A DNA stretch of 64,000 bases from Microbacterium sp. Leaf320 (lineage in GTDB: Bacteria; Actinomycetota; Actinomycetes; Actinomycetales; Microbacteriaceae): assembly GCF_001423485.1 (NCBI RefSeq), contig NZ_LMOD01000002.1:762519-826518 (forward strand). The letters are read 5' to 3'. Within the stretch, counting starts at the first letter, position 1. Every line of letters starts with the position of its first letter. Made by a program: the position numbers and the translations under genes. The notes beneath the pieces are model-generated. The model was not told where the DNA came from. It saw nothing but the letters and a program-made list of their open reading frames with translations, and searched no databases. This document shows positions 7,625 through 16,282 of the stretch, piece by piece.

Positions 7625-8513
7625 GACGCGGGATCAGCGACGGCGTGTTCTCGCGGTACTCGATGTAGTCGGCGCGGTCGCCCCACTTCTTCTCGGCGCG
7701 TGCCTCGAGCAGCGGGATGCCGCTGACTCGCGTGAGCAGCAGGATCACGAAGAGGGGCGACAGGATCGCGACCCACTGCCATCCGGCGAGCACCGGTGCG
7801 GCGGTGAGGAAGACGCCCACCCAGAGCACGATCTCACCGAAGTAGTTGGGGTGGCGCGAGCGCGACCACAGGCCGGTGCGGATGAACTCGTCCTTGTTCG
7901 CGGGGTCGGCGCGGAATGCCGACTTCTGCGCGTCGGCGACGATCTCGATCACCAGGCCGAGTGCCCACACGATGATGCCCACGACGGTCAGCCATCCGAT
8001 GGGGGCCCGCGCGCCGGCATCCGTGCTGATCGCGATCCATGCTGCGGCTGCCGTGATCGACACCCACGCGCCCTGGATCACCCACACCTGCAGGAAGCGC
8101 ACGGGGGAGCCCTTGATCTCGTCGAAGCGTCCGTCGGACCCGGCCTTGTGCACGCGCATGGCGAGGAACGATCCGAGGCGCGCGGCCCATAGGATCACCA
8201 TCGCCGCGAGGATCCAGCTGCGGGCGTCCGGCTTGGGAGTGAGCAGCACGAGGGCCACGGAGATCGCCAGGAACGTGAGGCTGCCGGTGAGGTCGAAGAA
8301 CCGCTCGGTGCGCAGGATCATCGCAGGGATGAAGGCGAGGATCTGGATCGCATACGCCGCGGCGACGGCGAGGGCGAACAGCGGGACGCCGCCGAGCGTC
8401 GCACCGCCCTGACTGCCGGCGAGTGCGACGAGCGCCCCGATGACGAGTGCGACGATGATCGCGATGAGCGAGGCGCGCGAGGACTTGGGCTTCGTGGGGG
8501 TGGGGGAGGACAT
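7590..8513 (-). CDS. DUF1295 family membrane protein (steroid 5-alpha-reductase-like)
   Basis: 307 residues with about eight membrane helices. RFFDLTGSLTFLAIS near 90, the loop RRVH-like AMRVHKAGSDGRFDEIKGSP, and the C-terminal signature GLWSRSRHPNYFGEIVLWVGV identify DUF1295 (PF06966), relatives of steroid 5-alpha-reductases and isoprenylcysteine methyltransferases. The HPNYFGE motif binds the nicotinamide cofactor in reductase relatives. A membrane enoyl-reductase-type activity is inferred; substrate unknown. Convergent with and overlapping the DUF2809 gene. Confidence 0.87.
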   Translation of the reverse strand: MSSPTPTKPKSSRASLIAIIVALVIGALVALAGSQGGATLGGVPLFALAVAAAYAIQILAFIPAMILRTERFFDLTGSLTFLAISVALVLLTPKPDARSWILAAMVILWAARLGSFLAMRVHKAGSDGRFDEIKGSPVRFLQVWVIQGAWVSITAAAAWIAISTDAGARAPIGWLTVVGIIVWALGLVIEIVADAQKSAFRADPANKDEFIRTGLWSRSRHPNYFGEIVLWVGVFLTAAPVLAGWQWVAILSPLFVILLLTRVSGIPLLEARAEKKWGDRADYIEYRENTPSLIPRLTRPAVRESAA

Positions 8514-8530
8514 CGTGTTCTTTCCGGTTC

Positions 8531-10360
8531 TCAGAGGTACAGGTCTTCGACGGTGGCGCCGGCGCGATCGAGCACCACGCTCCGCTTGAGCTTCATGGTG
8601 GGCGTGACCAGCCCGCGGTCTTCGAGGTCGGCGAAGACCACGCTGAAGCGCCGCACCTGCTCACTGCGTGCCACGAGCGCGTTCGCGGCGTCGACGGCAC
8701 GCTGCAGGTGGGCGCGGAGCGCCGGGTCGGTGACCTCGCGGATGTCGGGCTGGGTGACGGCGGGGATGCTGGTGCCCTGGGCGTCCGCCCAGGCGAGCGT
8801 CTGCTCAGGGTCGAGCACGAGCAGCGCCGAGAGGTACGGCTTGCCCTCGCCCACCATCACGGCGTGCGAGACGAGCGGATCCGCTTCGACGGCGCCCTCC
8901 CAGCGGGTCGGCACGATCGTCTTGCCGTTGGAGGTCACGATCACGTCTTTGAGGCGGCCCTCGAGGATCAGCCGGCCCTGGTCGTCGAGACGCCCGAGGT
9001 CGCCGGTGCGGAAGAAGCCGTCGACGAACGCGCCCTCGTCGTGGGCCGGATTGCGATAGCCGCCGAAGACGCCGAGGCCGCGGGCGAGCACTTCTCCCTC
9101 GTCGCTGATGCGCACCGTGAGACCAGGCAGCGGAGAGCCGACGCTGCCGGAGGAGATGCGACCGGGCAGGTTGCCGGTCAGGGGTGCCGTCGTCTCGGTG
9201 AGGCCGTAGCCCTCGATGACGGGGACCCCGATGCCGCGGAAGAAGAGCGAGAGCTCGGCGTCGAGCGCGGCACCCCCCGACAGGATGTAGCCGACGCGTC
9301 CGCCCATCACGGTGCGCAGGCGCCGGTAGAAGAGCGCGTCGAAGAAGCGGTGACGCAGGCGGAGCCCGCGGTCCCTCGGCACACGGCGGCCGGCATCGAT
9401 GCGCTCGGCACGGCGGCCCCAGGCGATGGCCGTCGAGCGGGCCTTCGCCCACACTGCCGAGAGCTTCTTCTCAGCGGCCTTGTCGCCAGCGGCCGCCTGG
9501 ATCTTCTGCAGCACGCGGGGCACGACGACCAGGAAGGTCGGGCGCAGTGTGTCGAGGGTGGCGACGACGGTCGACGGGTCGGACAGGTGCGCGATGCGCA
9601 TGCCGCTGGCCAGGCAGATCAGCTGCAGCCCGCGTGCCAGCACGTGCGCGAGGGGCAGGAAGATGACGGTGTTCCCGCTCTCGTTCACGATCTCGCGATA
9701 CGCGGCGGCGATGTTGAGCACCTGCCCGAGGAAGTTCCGATGCGTGAGCACGACGCCCTTGGGCTCACCGGTGGTGCCCGAGGTGTAGACGATCGTCGCG
9801 GCGTCGTCCTGCGAGGCCGACGTCCTGCGCGACTCGAGCTCGTCGTCGGAGACATCGACGCCGCGCGCGACCAGGTCGATGAGAGCGCTGGGCGAGGCGA
9901 CATCCATCGTCCAGGCTCCGAGCGCGGCCGCATCCGTCTTCGCGAGTGCCGCCTGCAGAAGAGCCGCGTGCTCCGTGGTGCCGCCGATCGCGAGACGTAC
10001 CCCGGCATCCGCGACTATCGCGTCGACCTGGGAAGCGGAGGAGGTCTCGTAGATCGGCACGACGACCGCGCCGGCGAACCAGGATGCGAGGTCGGCGACG
10101 GCCCATTCGTAGCGCGTCGGCGCCATGATCGCGATGGGGTCACCAGGTCGCACGCCCGAGGCGATGAAGCCCTTCGCCAGGGCGCGCACCTCATCAGAGA
10201 AGGCCTGCGTCGTGATCGGTCGCCAGGGCGCGTTCGTATCCGCCCCTGCCACCTCGAAGGCGACGTGATCGGGAGCGGAGGCGACGCGTGCGACGAGCAG
10301 GTCGGTGACGTTGCGGTACCCGTCGAGGTCTGCAAGCGGCGGGGTCGATGACTCGATCAT
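8531..10360 (-). CDS. Long-chain fatty acid-CoA ligase (AMP-forming)
   Basis: 609 residues, the length of FadD15-type ligases. The ATP/AMP signature is AATIVYTSGTTGEPKGVVLTH (about 190-210). The adenylate motif is VIEGYGLTETTAPLTGN and the hinge motif is RTGDLGRLDDQGRLILEGRLKDVIVTSNGK, with the invariant Asp and Lys-rich turn. It activates long-chain fatty acids to acyl-CoA for degradation or lipid synthesis, at the membrane face. Starts 17 bases after the neighbouring DUF1295 stop region on the same strand, so the two may be co-transcribed in the order ligase, DUF1295. Confidence 0.92.
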   Translation of the reverse strand: MIESSTPPLADLDGYRNVTDLLVARVASAPDHVAFEVAGADTNAPWRPITTQAFSDEVRALAKGFIASGVRPGDPIAIMAPTRYEWAVADLASWFAGAVVVPIYETSSASQVDAIVADAGVRLAIGGTTEHAALLQAALAKTDAAALGAWTMDVASPSALIDLVARGVDVSDDELESRRTSASQDDAATIVYTSGTTGEPKGVVLTHRNFLGQVLNIAAAYREIVNESGNTVIFLPLAHVLARGLQLICLASGMRIAHLSDPSTVVATLDTLRPTFLVVVPRVLQKIQAAAGDKAAEKKLSAVWAKARSTAIAWGRRAERIDAGRRVPRDRGLRLRHRFFDALFYRRLRTVMGGRVGYILSGGAALDAELSLFFRGIGVPVIEGYGLTETTAPLTGNLPGRISSGSVGSPLPGLTVRISDEGEVLARGLGVFGGYRNPAHDEGAFVDGFFRTGDLGRLDDQGRLILEGRLKDVIVTSNGKTIVPTRWEGAVEADPLVSHAVMVGEGKPYLSALLVLDPEQTLAWADAQGTSIPAVTQPDIREVTDPALRAHLQRAVDAANALVARSEQVRRFSVVFADLEDRGLVTPTMKLKRSVVLDRAGATVEDLYL

Positions 10361-10604
10361 CGGGGCTCCTCTCGGTCGTACGGGGTTGCTCTCAGACGCG
10401 TGACGCTGATGGGCGTCGGAGCGTGTTGCCGACAGCGCGGGCGCGCGAGTACCGCCCGTATCCCCTTGTTCGGAGCCGGTGACGGTTCGGATGGGAGGAG
10501 ATTGCGGGCGTGGCGCGAAATACTGCCCCGATACGACGATCTCACGCCGCGGCCGGGGTTCTCGCTCGCGGCGCGTGTGCAGATGCCTGATCCGGGCTGG
10601 GCGA

Positions 10605-11384
10605 TCAGCCCAGAGTGACGCCGCGATTCAGGACGAGGATGACGACGAGGGCGGCGACGACGGTGACCACGATCCAGATGATCGGAGTTCGGAGCGCGAG
10701 GTGCTCGTGGGGCACGGAGACGCCCTTGTAGAAGAAGCTGAACATGGGCGCGAAGATCGCCAGGGCCACGATGCCCATCATCGAGACGAAGATCGCATCA
10801 GCGGGAAGAGTCATGACGGTCACCGCGTAGATCAGCACCAGGGCCCCGGTGCCGATCAGCCACGAGAAGATCCCGAAGGCGCGCATCGAGGGCTCTGTGC
10901 CGTCGGAGTAGGCGACCACGCGGGTGGCGAAGAGCCGCGACAGCCAGAGGGTGCCGGCGATGCCTACGGCCAGGGACACCCAGAACAGGATCGCCGGCGC
11001 TCCGAGCAGTTCGAGCACTTTGCCGGTGTCGCCGACGGGCGCGATGATCGCGATCATCAGGTACCCGAAGCCGGTCTGGGCGCTGGTGAATCCCAACCAC
11101 ATCCAGAACAACCGTCCGAATCCTGCGCCCCACAGTCGGCCTCCGAAGACGATCGCCAGGCCGAACACCAGACTGAAGAGGGGTCCGGCAGCAGCTGTCG
11201 CGATGTTCGTCGGCACGTCGGTCGCGGCGCTGTCGACCGAGGTCGCGAACAGAGTCGTGGAATGGCCCAATGCCGACGAAGTGACGAAGTGCGCGAGCTC
11301 GTGGAGGGTGACCGTCGTCATGCCGGCCAACACGAGTGCGACGGAGGAGTTGACGAGCAGCTGAGTGCGTGACGTCGTTGCCAT
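10605..11384 (-). CDS. M50-like membrane metallopeptidase
   Basis: 259 residues, about six membrane helices. The zinc motif HELAH (residues 28-32) lies in the first membrane segment (TVTLHELAHFVTSSALG), as in site-2-protease-type M50 enzymes; an asparagine/aspartate ligand motif (NPxxD) is not evident, so the third ligand is uncertain. The long C-terminal half consists of helices. A role in regulated intramembrane proteolysis is possible but not shown by context. TAGCAT lies 5 nt upstream of the ATG. Confidence 0.75.
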   Translation of the reverse strand: MATTSRTQLLVNSSVALVLAGMTTVTLHELAHFVTSSALGHSTTLFATSVDSAATDVPTNIATAAAGPLFSLVFGLAIVFGGRLWGAGFGRLFWMWLGFTSAQTGFGYLMIAIIAPVGDTGKVLELLGAPAILFWVSLAVGIAGTLWLSRLFATRVVAYSDGTEPSMRAFGIFSWLIGTGALVLIYAVTVMTLPADAIFVSMMGIVALAIFAPMFSFFYKGVSVPHEHLALRTPIIWIVVTVVAALVVILVLNRGVTLG

Positions 11385-11471
11385 GGGTCATGCTAACCAC
11401 GGCGGGGCGACTGCGGACGTGACCGAAGCCGGCCGCCGGTTCGTGTCGCGATATACAATCCGCGCAAGTCG

Positions 11472-11545
11472 TGGAGGGGCTGACGGGAATCGAACCCGCG
11501 CTATCTGCTTGGGAAGCAGAAGTTCTGCCATTGAACTACAGCCCC
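11472..11545 (-). tRNA. tRNA-Gly (anticodon CCC)
   Basis: Cloverleaf on the minus strand: acceptor stem GGGGCTG pairs with CAGCCCC, the D arm contains GTTC/GAAC, the anticodon arm is TCTGC-TTCCCAA-GCAGA with anticodon CCC, and the T arm is GCGGG-TTCGATT-CCCGT. The 3' CCA is encoded (11472-11474) after discriminator T. It decodes GGG. Confidence 0.96.
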
Positions 11546-11626
11546 GTACCTGCATCCGAGGAGCGGGTGAACGCCAGCCTACCCGTCTGATCCGTCATGG
11601 CCAAAGTGTCGGCGGCATGCGGCAAC

Positions 11627-11632
11627 TAGGCT
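11627..11632 (+). promoter_or_regulatory. -10 hexamer of a leaderless promoter (dcd)
   Basis: TAGGCT, 6 nt (GGGGCC), then the GTG start of dcd. Confidence 0.5.
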
Positions 11633-11638
11633 GGGGCC

Positions 11639-12244
11639 GTGCTTCTCAGCGACCGCGACATCAGAGCAGAACTCGCATCCGGCCACATCGGGCTGGATCC
11701 GCACGAGCCGGAGATGATCCAGCCGTCGAGCATCGACGTGCGCCTGGACCGCTACTTCCGCCTCTTCGACAACCACAAGTACCCGTTCATCGACCCGTCG
11801 GTCGATCAGCCCGAGCTCACGCGCCTGATCGAGGTCGACCCCGACGAGCCGTTCATCCTGCACCCCGGCGAGTTCGCGCTGGGGGCGACCTTCGAGCAGG
11901 TCTCGCTGGCGGATGACATCGCTGCCCGCCTCGAGGGCAAGTCGTCGCTCGGCCGCCTCGGCCTCATCACGCACTCGACCGCCGGGTTCATCGACCCCGG
12001 CTTCACCGGGCACGTGACGCTCGAGCTCGCGAACGTCGCGACGCTGCCGATCAAGCTGTGGCCGGGAATGAAGATCGGCCAGCTGTGCTTCTTCCGCCTG
12101 ACCTCACCGGCCGAGAACCCGTACGGCTCCGGCCCGTACGGCAACCGCTACCAGGGGCAGCGGGGGCCGACGGCATCCCGGTCGTTCCAGAACTTCCACA
12201 AGACGGACGTCGGCACGACCGACGTCGGAGCCGTAGGAGGCTGA
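11639..12244 (+). CDS. dcd: dCTP deaminase, probably bifunctional deaminase/dUTPase
   Basis: 201 residues. [12 protein letters not shown] and [10 protein letters not shown] at the N terminus, and [32 protein letters not shown] in the middle, are the trimeric dUTPase-fold motifs of Dcd. The Gly in SSLGRLG and the [14 protein letters not shown] segment match the actinobacterial form (as in Mycobacterium tuberculosis), which converts dCTP to dUMP directly by deamination plus pyrophosphate release. It provides dUMP for thymidylate synthesis. The C-terminal tail ([16 protein letters not shown]) closes the active site in homologues. GTG start supported by the -10 hexamer 6 nt upstream. Confidence 0.95.
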   Translation: MLLSDRDIRAELASGHIGLDPHEPEMIQPSSIDVRLDRYFRLFDNHKYPFIDPSVDQPELTRLIEVDPDEPFILHPGEFALGATFEQVSLADDIAARLEGKSSLGRLGLITHSTAGFIDPGFTGHVTLELANVATLPIKLWPGMKIGQLCFFRLTSPAENPYGSGPYGNRYQGQRGPTASRSFQNFHKTDVGTTDVGAVGG

Positions 12245-12245
12245 C

Positions 12246-12719
12246 ATGAGCGGTGACAGCAGAGATCCGTACGACCCGTCGGAGGATGCTGTCATCCCGC
12301 CGCCTCCGTTCGAGAGCGCAGTTCCGGATGCCACGATCCCGCCGCCTCCGCCGGAGTCGTCTGTTCCGGATGCGGTGATTCCGCCCCCTCCGCCGGAGTC
12401 GTCTGTTCCGGACGTCGTGATCCCGCCGCCTCCCCCCGAGGCGATGCTTCCGGCCACCCGTCGGACTCGGCCGAAGCCCGCGATCCTCACGGGCGACCAG
12501 CCCGCCCCCGTCGCAGACGACTGGGCTCAGCCGTCGGTCGCCCCCGAGGTTCCGACGTCCGGCGGATATCGCGCACTGACCTTCGTGATCTTCGCGTTCC
12601 TGCTGCTGCTCCTCGCCGCGGCGATCATCGGCGCGATCTACCTCGGGGTCACGACCTTCGGGCTGTCGGCCGTCGATTCCTCCTCTGTCGCGGCCGCTGC
12701 GGCATCCTGGACCGGGTGA
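12246..12719 (+). CDS. Proline-rich repeat single-pass membrane protein
   Basis: 157 residues. Residues 13-68 are four copies of a 14-residue unit of the type PDA-x-IPPPPPESSV. A linker follows, then one membrane helix near 108-135 (LTFVIFAFLLLLLAAAIIGAIYLGV) and a short Ala/Ser tail. The poly-Pro units are candidate partners for polyproline-binding domains or FHA/kinase circuits. It starts one base after the dcd stop and is followed immediately by a DUF2283 gene. No recognised function. Confidence 0.75.
   Translation: MSGDSRDPYDPSEDAVIPPPPFESAVPDATIPPPPPESSVPDAVIPPPPPESSVPDVVIPPPPPEAMLPATRRTRPKPAILTGDQPAPVADDWAQPSVAPEVPTSGGYRALTFVIFAFLLLLLAAAIIGAIYLGVTTFGLSAVDSSSVAAAAASWTG
12282..12449 (+). 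repeat. 42-bp in-frame tandem repeat, four copies
   Basis: Units 12282-12323, 12324-12365, 12366-12407 and 12408-12449 encode the 14-residue proline repeat. The two middle units are the most alike; the outer ones have drifted. Confidence 0.85.
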
Positions 12720-12720
12720 C

Positions 12721-12939
12721 GTGGGCGACCTCACCTACGACCCCGAGGTCGACGCGGCCTACGCCACGATCGGGCGGCCGATCCGGCCCGGCGAGGCGGC
12801 GCGGCAGGTGACTGTGGCGTTGCCCGACGGCATGTCCGGTGAACTCATCCTCGACTTCGATCGCGACGGTCATCTGCTCGGGGTCGAGATCCTCGGCGCA
12901 TCAGGGCTGCTCCGGCCGGAGGATGTCCGCGGTCAGTGA
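12721..12939 (+). CDS. DUF2283 domain protein
   Basis: 72 residues. LTYDPEVDAAYATIG at the start and LILDFDRDGHLLGVEILGAS near the end are the DUF2283 (PF10049) pattern: a first strand with D-x-x-x-DAAY and a last strand D-x-D-x-x-G-x-L-x-G-x-E-I-L. The function of the family is unknown; members are often toxin-antitoxin-like neighbours, but no partner gene is obvious here. GTG start directly after the preceding stop. Confidence 0.85.
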   Translation: MGDLTYDPEVDAAYATIGRPIRPGEAARQVTVALPDGMSGELILDFDRDGHLLGVEILGASGLLRPEDVRGQ

Positions 12940-12998
12940 CGCACCGGGTCGCGACCGGGCCTCTTCTGATCCTGCGTCGTTCACCCGCGCGCACGCAG

Positions 12999-13030
12999 AA
13001 AAGCCCCGCCTGACCGGGGTCAGACGGGGC
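12999..13030 (-). terminator. Intrinsic terminator of the His/Gly-rich regulator gene
   Basis: Stem GCCCCGxCTGACC paired with GGTCAGxCGGGGC (13003-13030, one mismatch), followed on the minus strand by TTTT (12999-13002). It lies 20 bases after the stop at 13051. Confidence 0.8.
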
Positions 13031-13050
13031 GTTCCGGTTATCGGATGCGG

Positions 13051-13911
13051 TCAGGCGTCGCGACCGCGGGAGAACCCGGCGTCGAAGCCGCGCTCGTAGG
13101 CGTGCTGCGCCGCGCGGGCGGTGCGGTGGTCGCCGCGGCTGTGGCCGTGGCCGAAGCCGAAGCCATGGCCGTGGCCGTGGCCGGGACCGAAGCCGTGGCT
13201 GTCGCCGTGGCCGTGGCCGCCGCGCTCGTCGGCGAAGCGGTCGTGCCCGCGGTGTCCGCGGTGCGCGCAGGCGCGGTCGGCGAAGTCGGAGTCGGTGCCG
13301 AACTCGGCATCCGCACCGTGCTCATACCCGTGGTCGCGGCCGTGCTCGCGACCCGGACCGAAGTCCGAGCCGAAGTCGCGACCGCGTCCGAACGGGCTGC
13401 CATGGCGACGGCCGAAGCCGGGGCCGAAGCCGTGTCCGGGGCCGAAGCCGTGTCCGAACCCGCGCGGGCCGAAGCCGTGGCGACGGCCGCGTCCACGGGG
13501 AAGAGGGGTCTCTTCGTCCCAGCCGAATGCGCGGGCGATCTGCTCGAGCGAGGTGAGTGTGGTGGCGAGGTCTTCGGGAGAGACGGCGTCGGTGACCTTG
13601 GCGCGGATGCCGTCGACGATGCCGCCGAGTCGTTCCTTGGCGGCGCGACCGTCGTCGGTGAGCGTCCAGCCGTCGCCATCGGCGACGACCCATCCGCGCT
13701 CGACGAGGTCGTGCAGCTTGTGGCCGTTCAGCGGGCGGCGCGCAGGCGCCGTGCCGTCGATCACGTTGAGGATCCGCCAGTCGCGGCGGCTCGCCTGCTC
13801 GCCCTCGAAGGCCGAGGCGAACTCGGCGGCCATCAGGCGGTCGACGGCCTTGATCCAGAAGCCGAACGGGCGGGGAGTGGTGTGTGTGTTCTGAGTGTCA
13901 GAGGTGTTCAT
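13051..13911 (-). CDS. Winged-helix (MarR-like) protein with a long Gly/His/Phe-rich tail
   Basis: 286 residues. Residues 15-120 look like a MarR-type winged helix: DWRILNVIDGTAPARRPLNGHKLHDLVERGWV, then DGWTLTDDGRAAKERL as wing. Residues 143-286 are low-complexity Gly/His/Phe/Arg (GFGPGHGFGPGFGRRHG and GHGHGHGFGFGHGH types) with about one His in six, suited to metal binding or phase separation. It diverges from a second MarR gene that also carries a His-rich segment, with a shared palindrome. RBS AAGGA 8 nt before the ATG. Its ligand is unknown. Confidence 0.78.
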   Translation of the reverse strand: MNTSDTQNTHTTPRPFGFWIKAVDRLMAAEFASAFEGEQASRRDWRILNVIDGTAPARRPLNGHKLHDLVERGWVVADGDGWTLTDDGRAAKERLGGIVDGIRAKVTDAVSPEDLATTLTSLEQIARAFGWDEETPLPRGRGRRHGFGPRGFGHGFGPGHGFGPGFGRRHGSPFGRGRDFGSDFGPGREHGRDHGYEHGADAEFGTDSDFADRACAHRGHRGHDRFADERGGHGHGDSHGFGPGHGHGHGFGFGHGHSRGDHRTARAAQHAYERGFDAGFSRGRDA

Positions 13912-13970
13912 GAGGTGATTCCTTAGATGTCATGGAGCATGTGCTTGTCACTATGCATGTATATGTAGTG

Positions 13971-13995
13971 TGACATGCAGTGCGGATGCATGTCA
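13971..13995. promoter_or_regulatory. 25-bp operator palindrome between the two divergent regulators
   Basis: TGACATGCA (13971-13979) and TGCATGTCA (13987-13995) are perfect inverted 9-bp arms around a 7-nt centre. Further TGCATG/CATGTA words lie at 13953-13966. The palindrome lies just upstream of the -10 of the rightward gene, so occupancy should block that promoter. Confidence 0.7.
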
Positions 13996-14004
13996 AGTCG
14001 CATG

Positions 14005-14010
14005 TAAAAT
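14005..14010 (+). promoter_or_regulatory. -10 hexamer of a leaderless promoter (MarR gene)
   Basis: TAAAAT, 6 nt (CGTGGG), then the GTG start at 14017. The palindrome 13971-13995 ends 9 bp upstream. Confidence 0.6.
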
Positions 14011-14016
14011 CGTGGG

Positions 14017-14589
14017 GTGAGTGCCGAAGAGAACGACCCCACCGAGGCCATCGCCCGCGCCCTGTCCCGTCTGCGCGGACGCCGTCCGGGTGAACGCGGT
14101 CGCGGCCCCCGCGGAATGGGTGGGCCCCACGGCTGGCACGCTGGCCCGCATTCTGATCACTTCGAGCAGGGTGGTCACGATCATGGTCATGGCCACGCGC
14201 ACTCGGGGCGTCCCGGCATGCCTCCGTGGATGAACGACCCGTCCGGACGCTTCGGGGGGCCGGCTCGGATGCGGATGCTCGAAGCGCTCGCGGCGGCGGC
14301 TGCGCCCTTGAGCGTGAGCGACCTCGGTGCGGCGATCGGCGTCGATCAGCCGCGCGCCTCGCGACTCGTGCAGCAGGGGGTCGCGCACGGTTTCGTGCGG
14401 CGTGAGGCGGATCCTGACGACGCGCGACGCACGCGCATCGCGCTCACGGATGAGGGCCGCAAGGTCGCGCGAGGCATGCGGGGCGAGCGGCGTGAAGCAC
14501 TTGGCAAGGCGCTCGCGGCGTTCACCGAAGATGAGCGCGAGCAGCTCGCGAACCTGCTGAACAAGCTCGCCGACAACTGGGAGAGCTGA
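14017..14589 (+). CDS. MarR-family regulator with His/Gly-rich N-terminal segment
   Basis: 190 residues. Residues 28-65 are Gly/His-rich (GWHAGPHSDHF, GGHDHGHGHAHSG), a metal-ligand-like stretch. Residues 80-185 are a MarR winged helix: MRMLEALAAAAAPLSVSDLGAAIGVDQPRASRLVQQGVAHGFVRREADPDDARRTRIALTDEGRKV, with DDARRTRIALT as the wing and the RE-DPDDARR pattern typical of MarR. The C-terminal helices give dimerisation. Divergent from the gene at 13051-13911. GTG start set by the -10 hexamer 6 nt upstream. Confidence 0.85.
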   Translation: MSAEENDPTEAIARALSRLRGRRPGERGRGPRGMGGPHGWHAGPHSDHFEQGGHDHGHGHAHSGRPGMPPWMNDPSGRFGGPARMRMLEALAAAAAPLSVSDLGAAIGVDQPRASRLVQQGVAHGFVRREADPDDARRTRIALTDEGRKVARGMRGERREALGKALAAFTEDEREQLANLLNKLADNWES

Positions 14590-14662
14590 GCGCTCGGTCA
14601 GTGTCTCGCCGGCGACCGTGGCGTTCGCGATCGGCATTCCGGAACGCTGCTCCGGTGTTCCA

Positions 14663-14719
14663 GAATATGCTTCTGATCTGGTCGAAAAGTGCCCGATTCT
14701 GCGCTTGGAATGTCGGTGG
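14663..14719 (+). repeat. 57-nt composite element upstream of the first HNH gene
   Basis: GAATA (14663-14667), 4 nt, TCTGATCTGG (14672-14681), 27 nt, AATGTCGGTGG (14709-14719). The same three blocks with the same spacings precede the second HNH gene at 62965-63021, although the sequence between blocks differs. Confidence 0.7.
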
Positions 14720-14738
14720 CCCCGAGTGAGATGGAGTC

Positions 14739-16277
14739 ATGTCATCCCGCACTCGCGCCCTTGTCGATCAGGTCGTCGCCGACCTCGATCGGGTGCTGTC
14801 CGACGACGCGCTCGCGGGGCTGTCAGACGCTGAACGGGTAGAGGTGCTGCAGGCGGCCGGCGCGGCGTTCCGGCGGGTCGAGGCCGTGGTGGTCGAGACG
14901 ATCGCCTCGACGGATGCGGTGGACTTCCCGCATTCCACGGGCTGCCGCACACCGAACGAACTGCTGCAGCGCACACTGCTGACAGATGTGCGCGGGGCCA
15001 CACGGGTCGAGAAGGTCGTCGCCCTGATCCGGCGGAATGTGAACCTGGTGTCGGGCGATCGACTGCCCGCGCGTTGGCCGGCGTTGCGAGAGGCGATGCT
15101 CGACGGTGCGATAGGAGTCGCGGGCATGCTCGCGGCTACCGAACCGCTCGAGAAGGTGTCGTATCGCATCAGCGTCGATGATCGGCTCGAGGCCGACATG
15201 TGCCTTGCCCGGGCGGCGCGGGGCATCAGGCCTGATCCTGCGGGTGGACCCGATGACGAGGTTCAGGGTCCGGCACCCACTCTCGAAGAGCTGAAGCTGC
15301 TTGCCGAGACGCTGGTCGCGCTGCTCGACCCCGACGGAGACGAACCCGGCGACGAGCCCACCCGCCGGCGAGGCATCACGCTCGGGCGGGTGCGTGACGG
15401 ATTGCGCTCGATCAAGGGCTATCTGACGCCCGAGGTCGCCGCGCAGTTGGAGCTGATCCTCGACGCGCAGAACAACCCCAAGGGCGACGGTCCGCCGAAG
15501 CCGGGGGTGGCGTTCACGCAGGGGGAGGGTGATGCCGACGAGAACGGTGCCGACGAGCGCCGTGCCGACGAGAGCGGCGCCGACGAGCGCGGTGCCGAAG
15601 AAGATCCGTTCAACTCGGATCCGCGCAACGTGATCGACGGCCGCACGGCTGCGCAGAAGCGGCACGATGCTCTTGCCGCGGCCCTGGCGATCGCTGCACG
15701 CCACCGGGACATGCCCACGCTCGGAGGTGCGGGTCCGGTACTGGTCGTGACGGTCGATGCGAAAGACCTCGATAGCGGCACCGGGCGTGCGAGCGTCAGC
15801 GGTGCATGGGGGCAGCTGCCTGTGAGCGTCGCCGCGCACGTCGGATGCTCGGGGACCATCCAACGGGTGCTCATGGATGAAGGTCGGATCATCGGGATCA
15901 CAACCACCGACCGGGTCTTCACGGTGCATCAACGGCGGGCGATCGTCGCCCGCGATCAGGAGTGCCTGATTCCGGGCTGTCATGTTCCGGCGTCGTGGTG
16001 CGAGATTCACCATGTGACAGAGCATGCGAGGGGTGGGCCGACGCATACGGATAACGGTGTGCCGTTGTGCTGGTGGCATCACCGAAGTCTCGGCAGCTCG
16101 GGGTGGGAGATTCGGATGGACGACGGTCTTCCGCAGGTGCGGGGTCCGCGGTGGTGGGACCCCGAGCAGCGATGGCACACGCCGCGACTCAGTTCTTCGA
16201 CGCAGCGGCGAGAGCCGACGCGAATGCACGGGGCGAGGCAGGCGCAGAGCCCTCCTCTCTTCGCGCACGCAGGATGA
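14739..16277 (+). CDS. DUF222 / HNH endonuclease domain protein (13E12-like family), copy 1
   Basis: 512 residues. An N-terminal DUF222 region (about 15-330) includes DLDRVLSDDALAGLSDAERVEVLQAAGAAFRRVEAVVVE and GYLTPEVAAQLELILDAQNNPKGDG. The C-terminal HNH nuclease fold (about 395-450) has QECLIPGCHVPASWCEIHHV...GGPTHTDNGVPLCWWHH: two CxxC-type zinc residues, IHH catalytic pair, N and HH ligands. The family corresponds to mycobacterial '13E12 repeat' proteins; many actinobacteria carry many copies, role unproven. An Asp/Glu-rich repeat (ADERRADESGADERGAEE) interrupts the middle. A paralogue lies at 63035. Confidence 0.9.
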   Translation: MSSRTRALVDQVVADLDRVLSDDALAGLSDAERVEVLQAAGAAFRRVEAVVVETIASTDAVDFPHSTGCRTPNELLQRTLLTDVRGATRVEKVVALIRRNVNLVSGDRLPARWPALREAMLDGAIGVAGMLAATEPLEKVSYRISVDDRLEADMCLARAARGIRPDPAGGPDDEVQGPAPTLEELKLLAETLVALLDPDGDEPGDEPTRRRGITLGRVRDGLRSIKGYLTPEVAAQLELILDAQNNPKGDGPPKPGVAFTQGEGDADENGADERRADESGADERGAEEDPFNSDPRNVIDGRTAAQKRHDALAAALAIAARHRDMPTLGGAGPVLVVTVDAKDLDSGTGRASVSGAWGQLPVSVAAHVGCSGTIQRVLMDEGRIIGITTTDRVFTVHQRRAIVARDQECLIPGCHVPASWCEIHHVTEHARGGPTHTDNGVPLCWWHHRSLGSSGWEIRMDDGLPQVRGPRWWDPEQRWHTPRLSSSTQRREPTRMHGARQAQSPPLFAHAG

Positions 16278-16282
16278 CGCGG

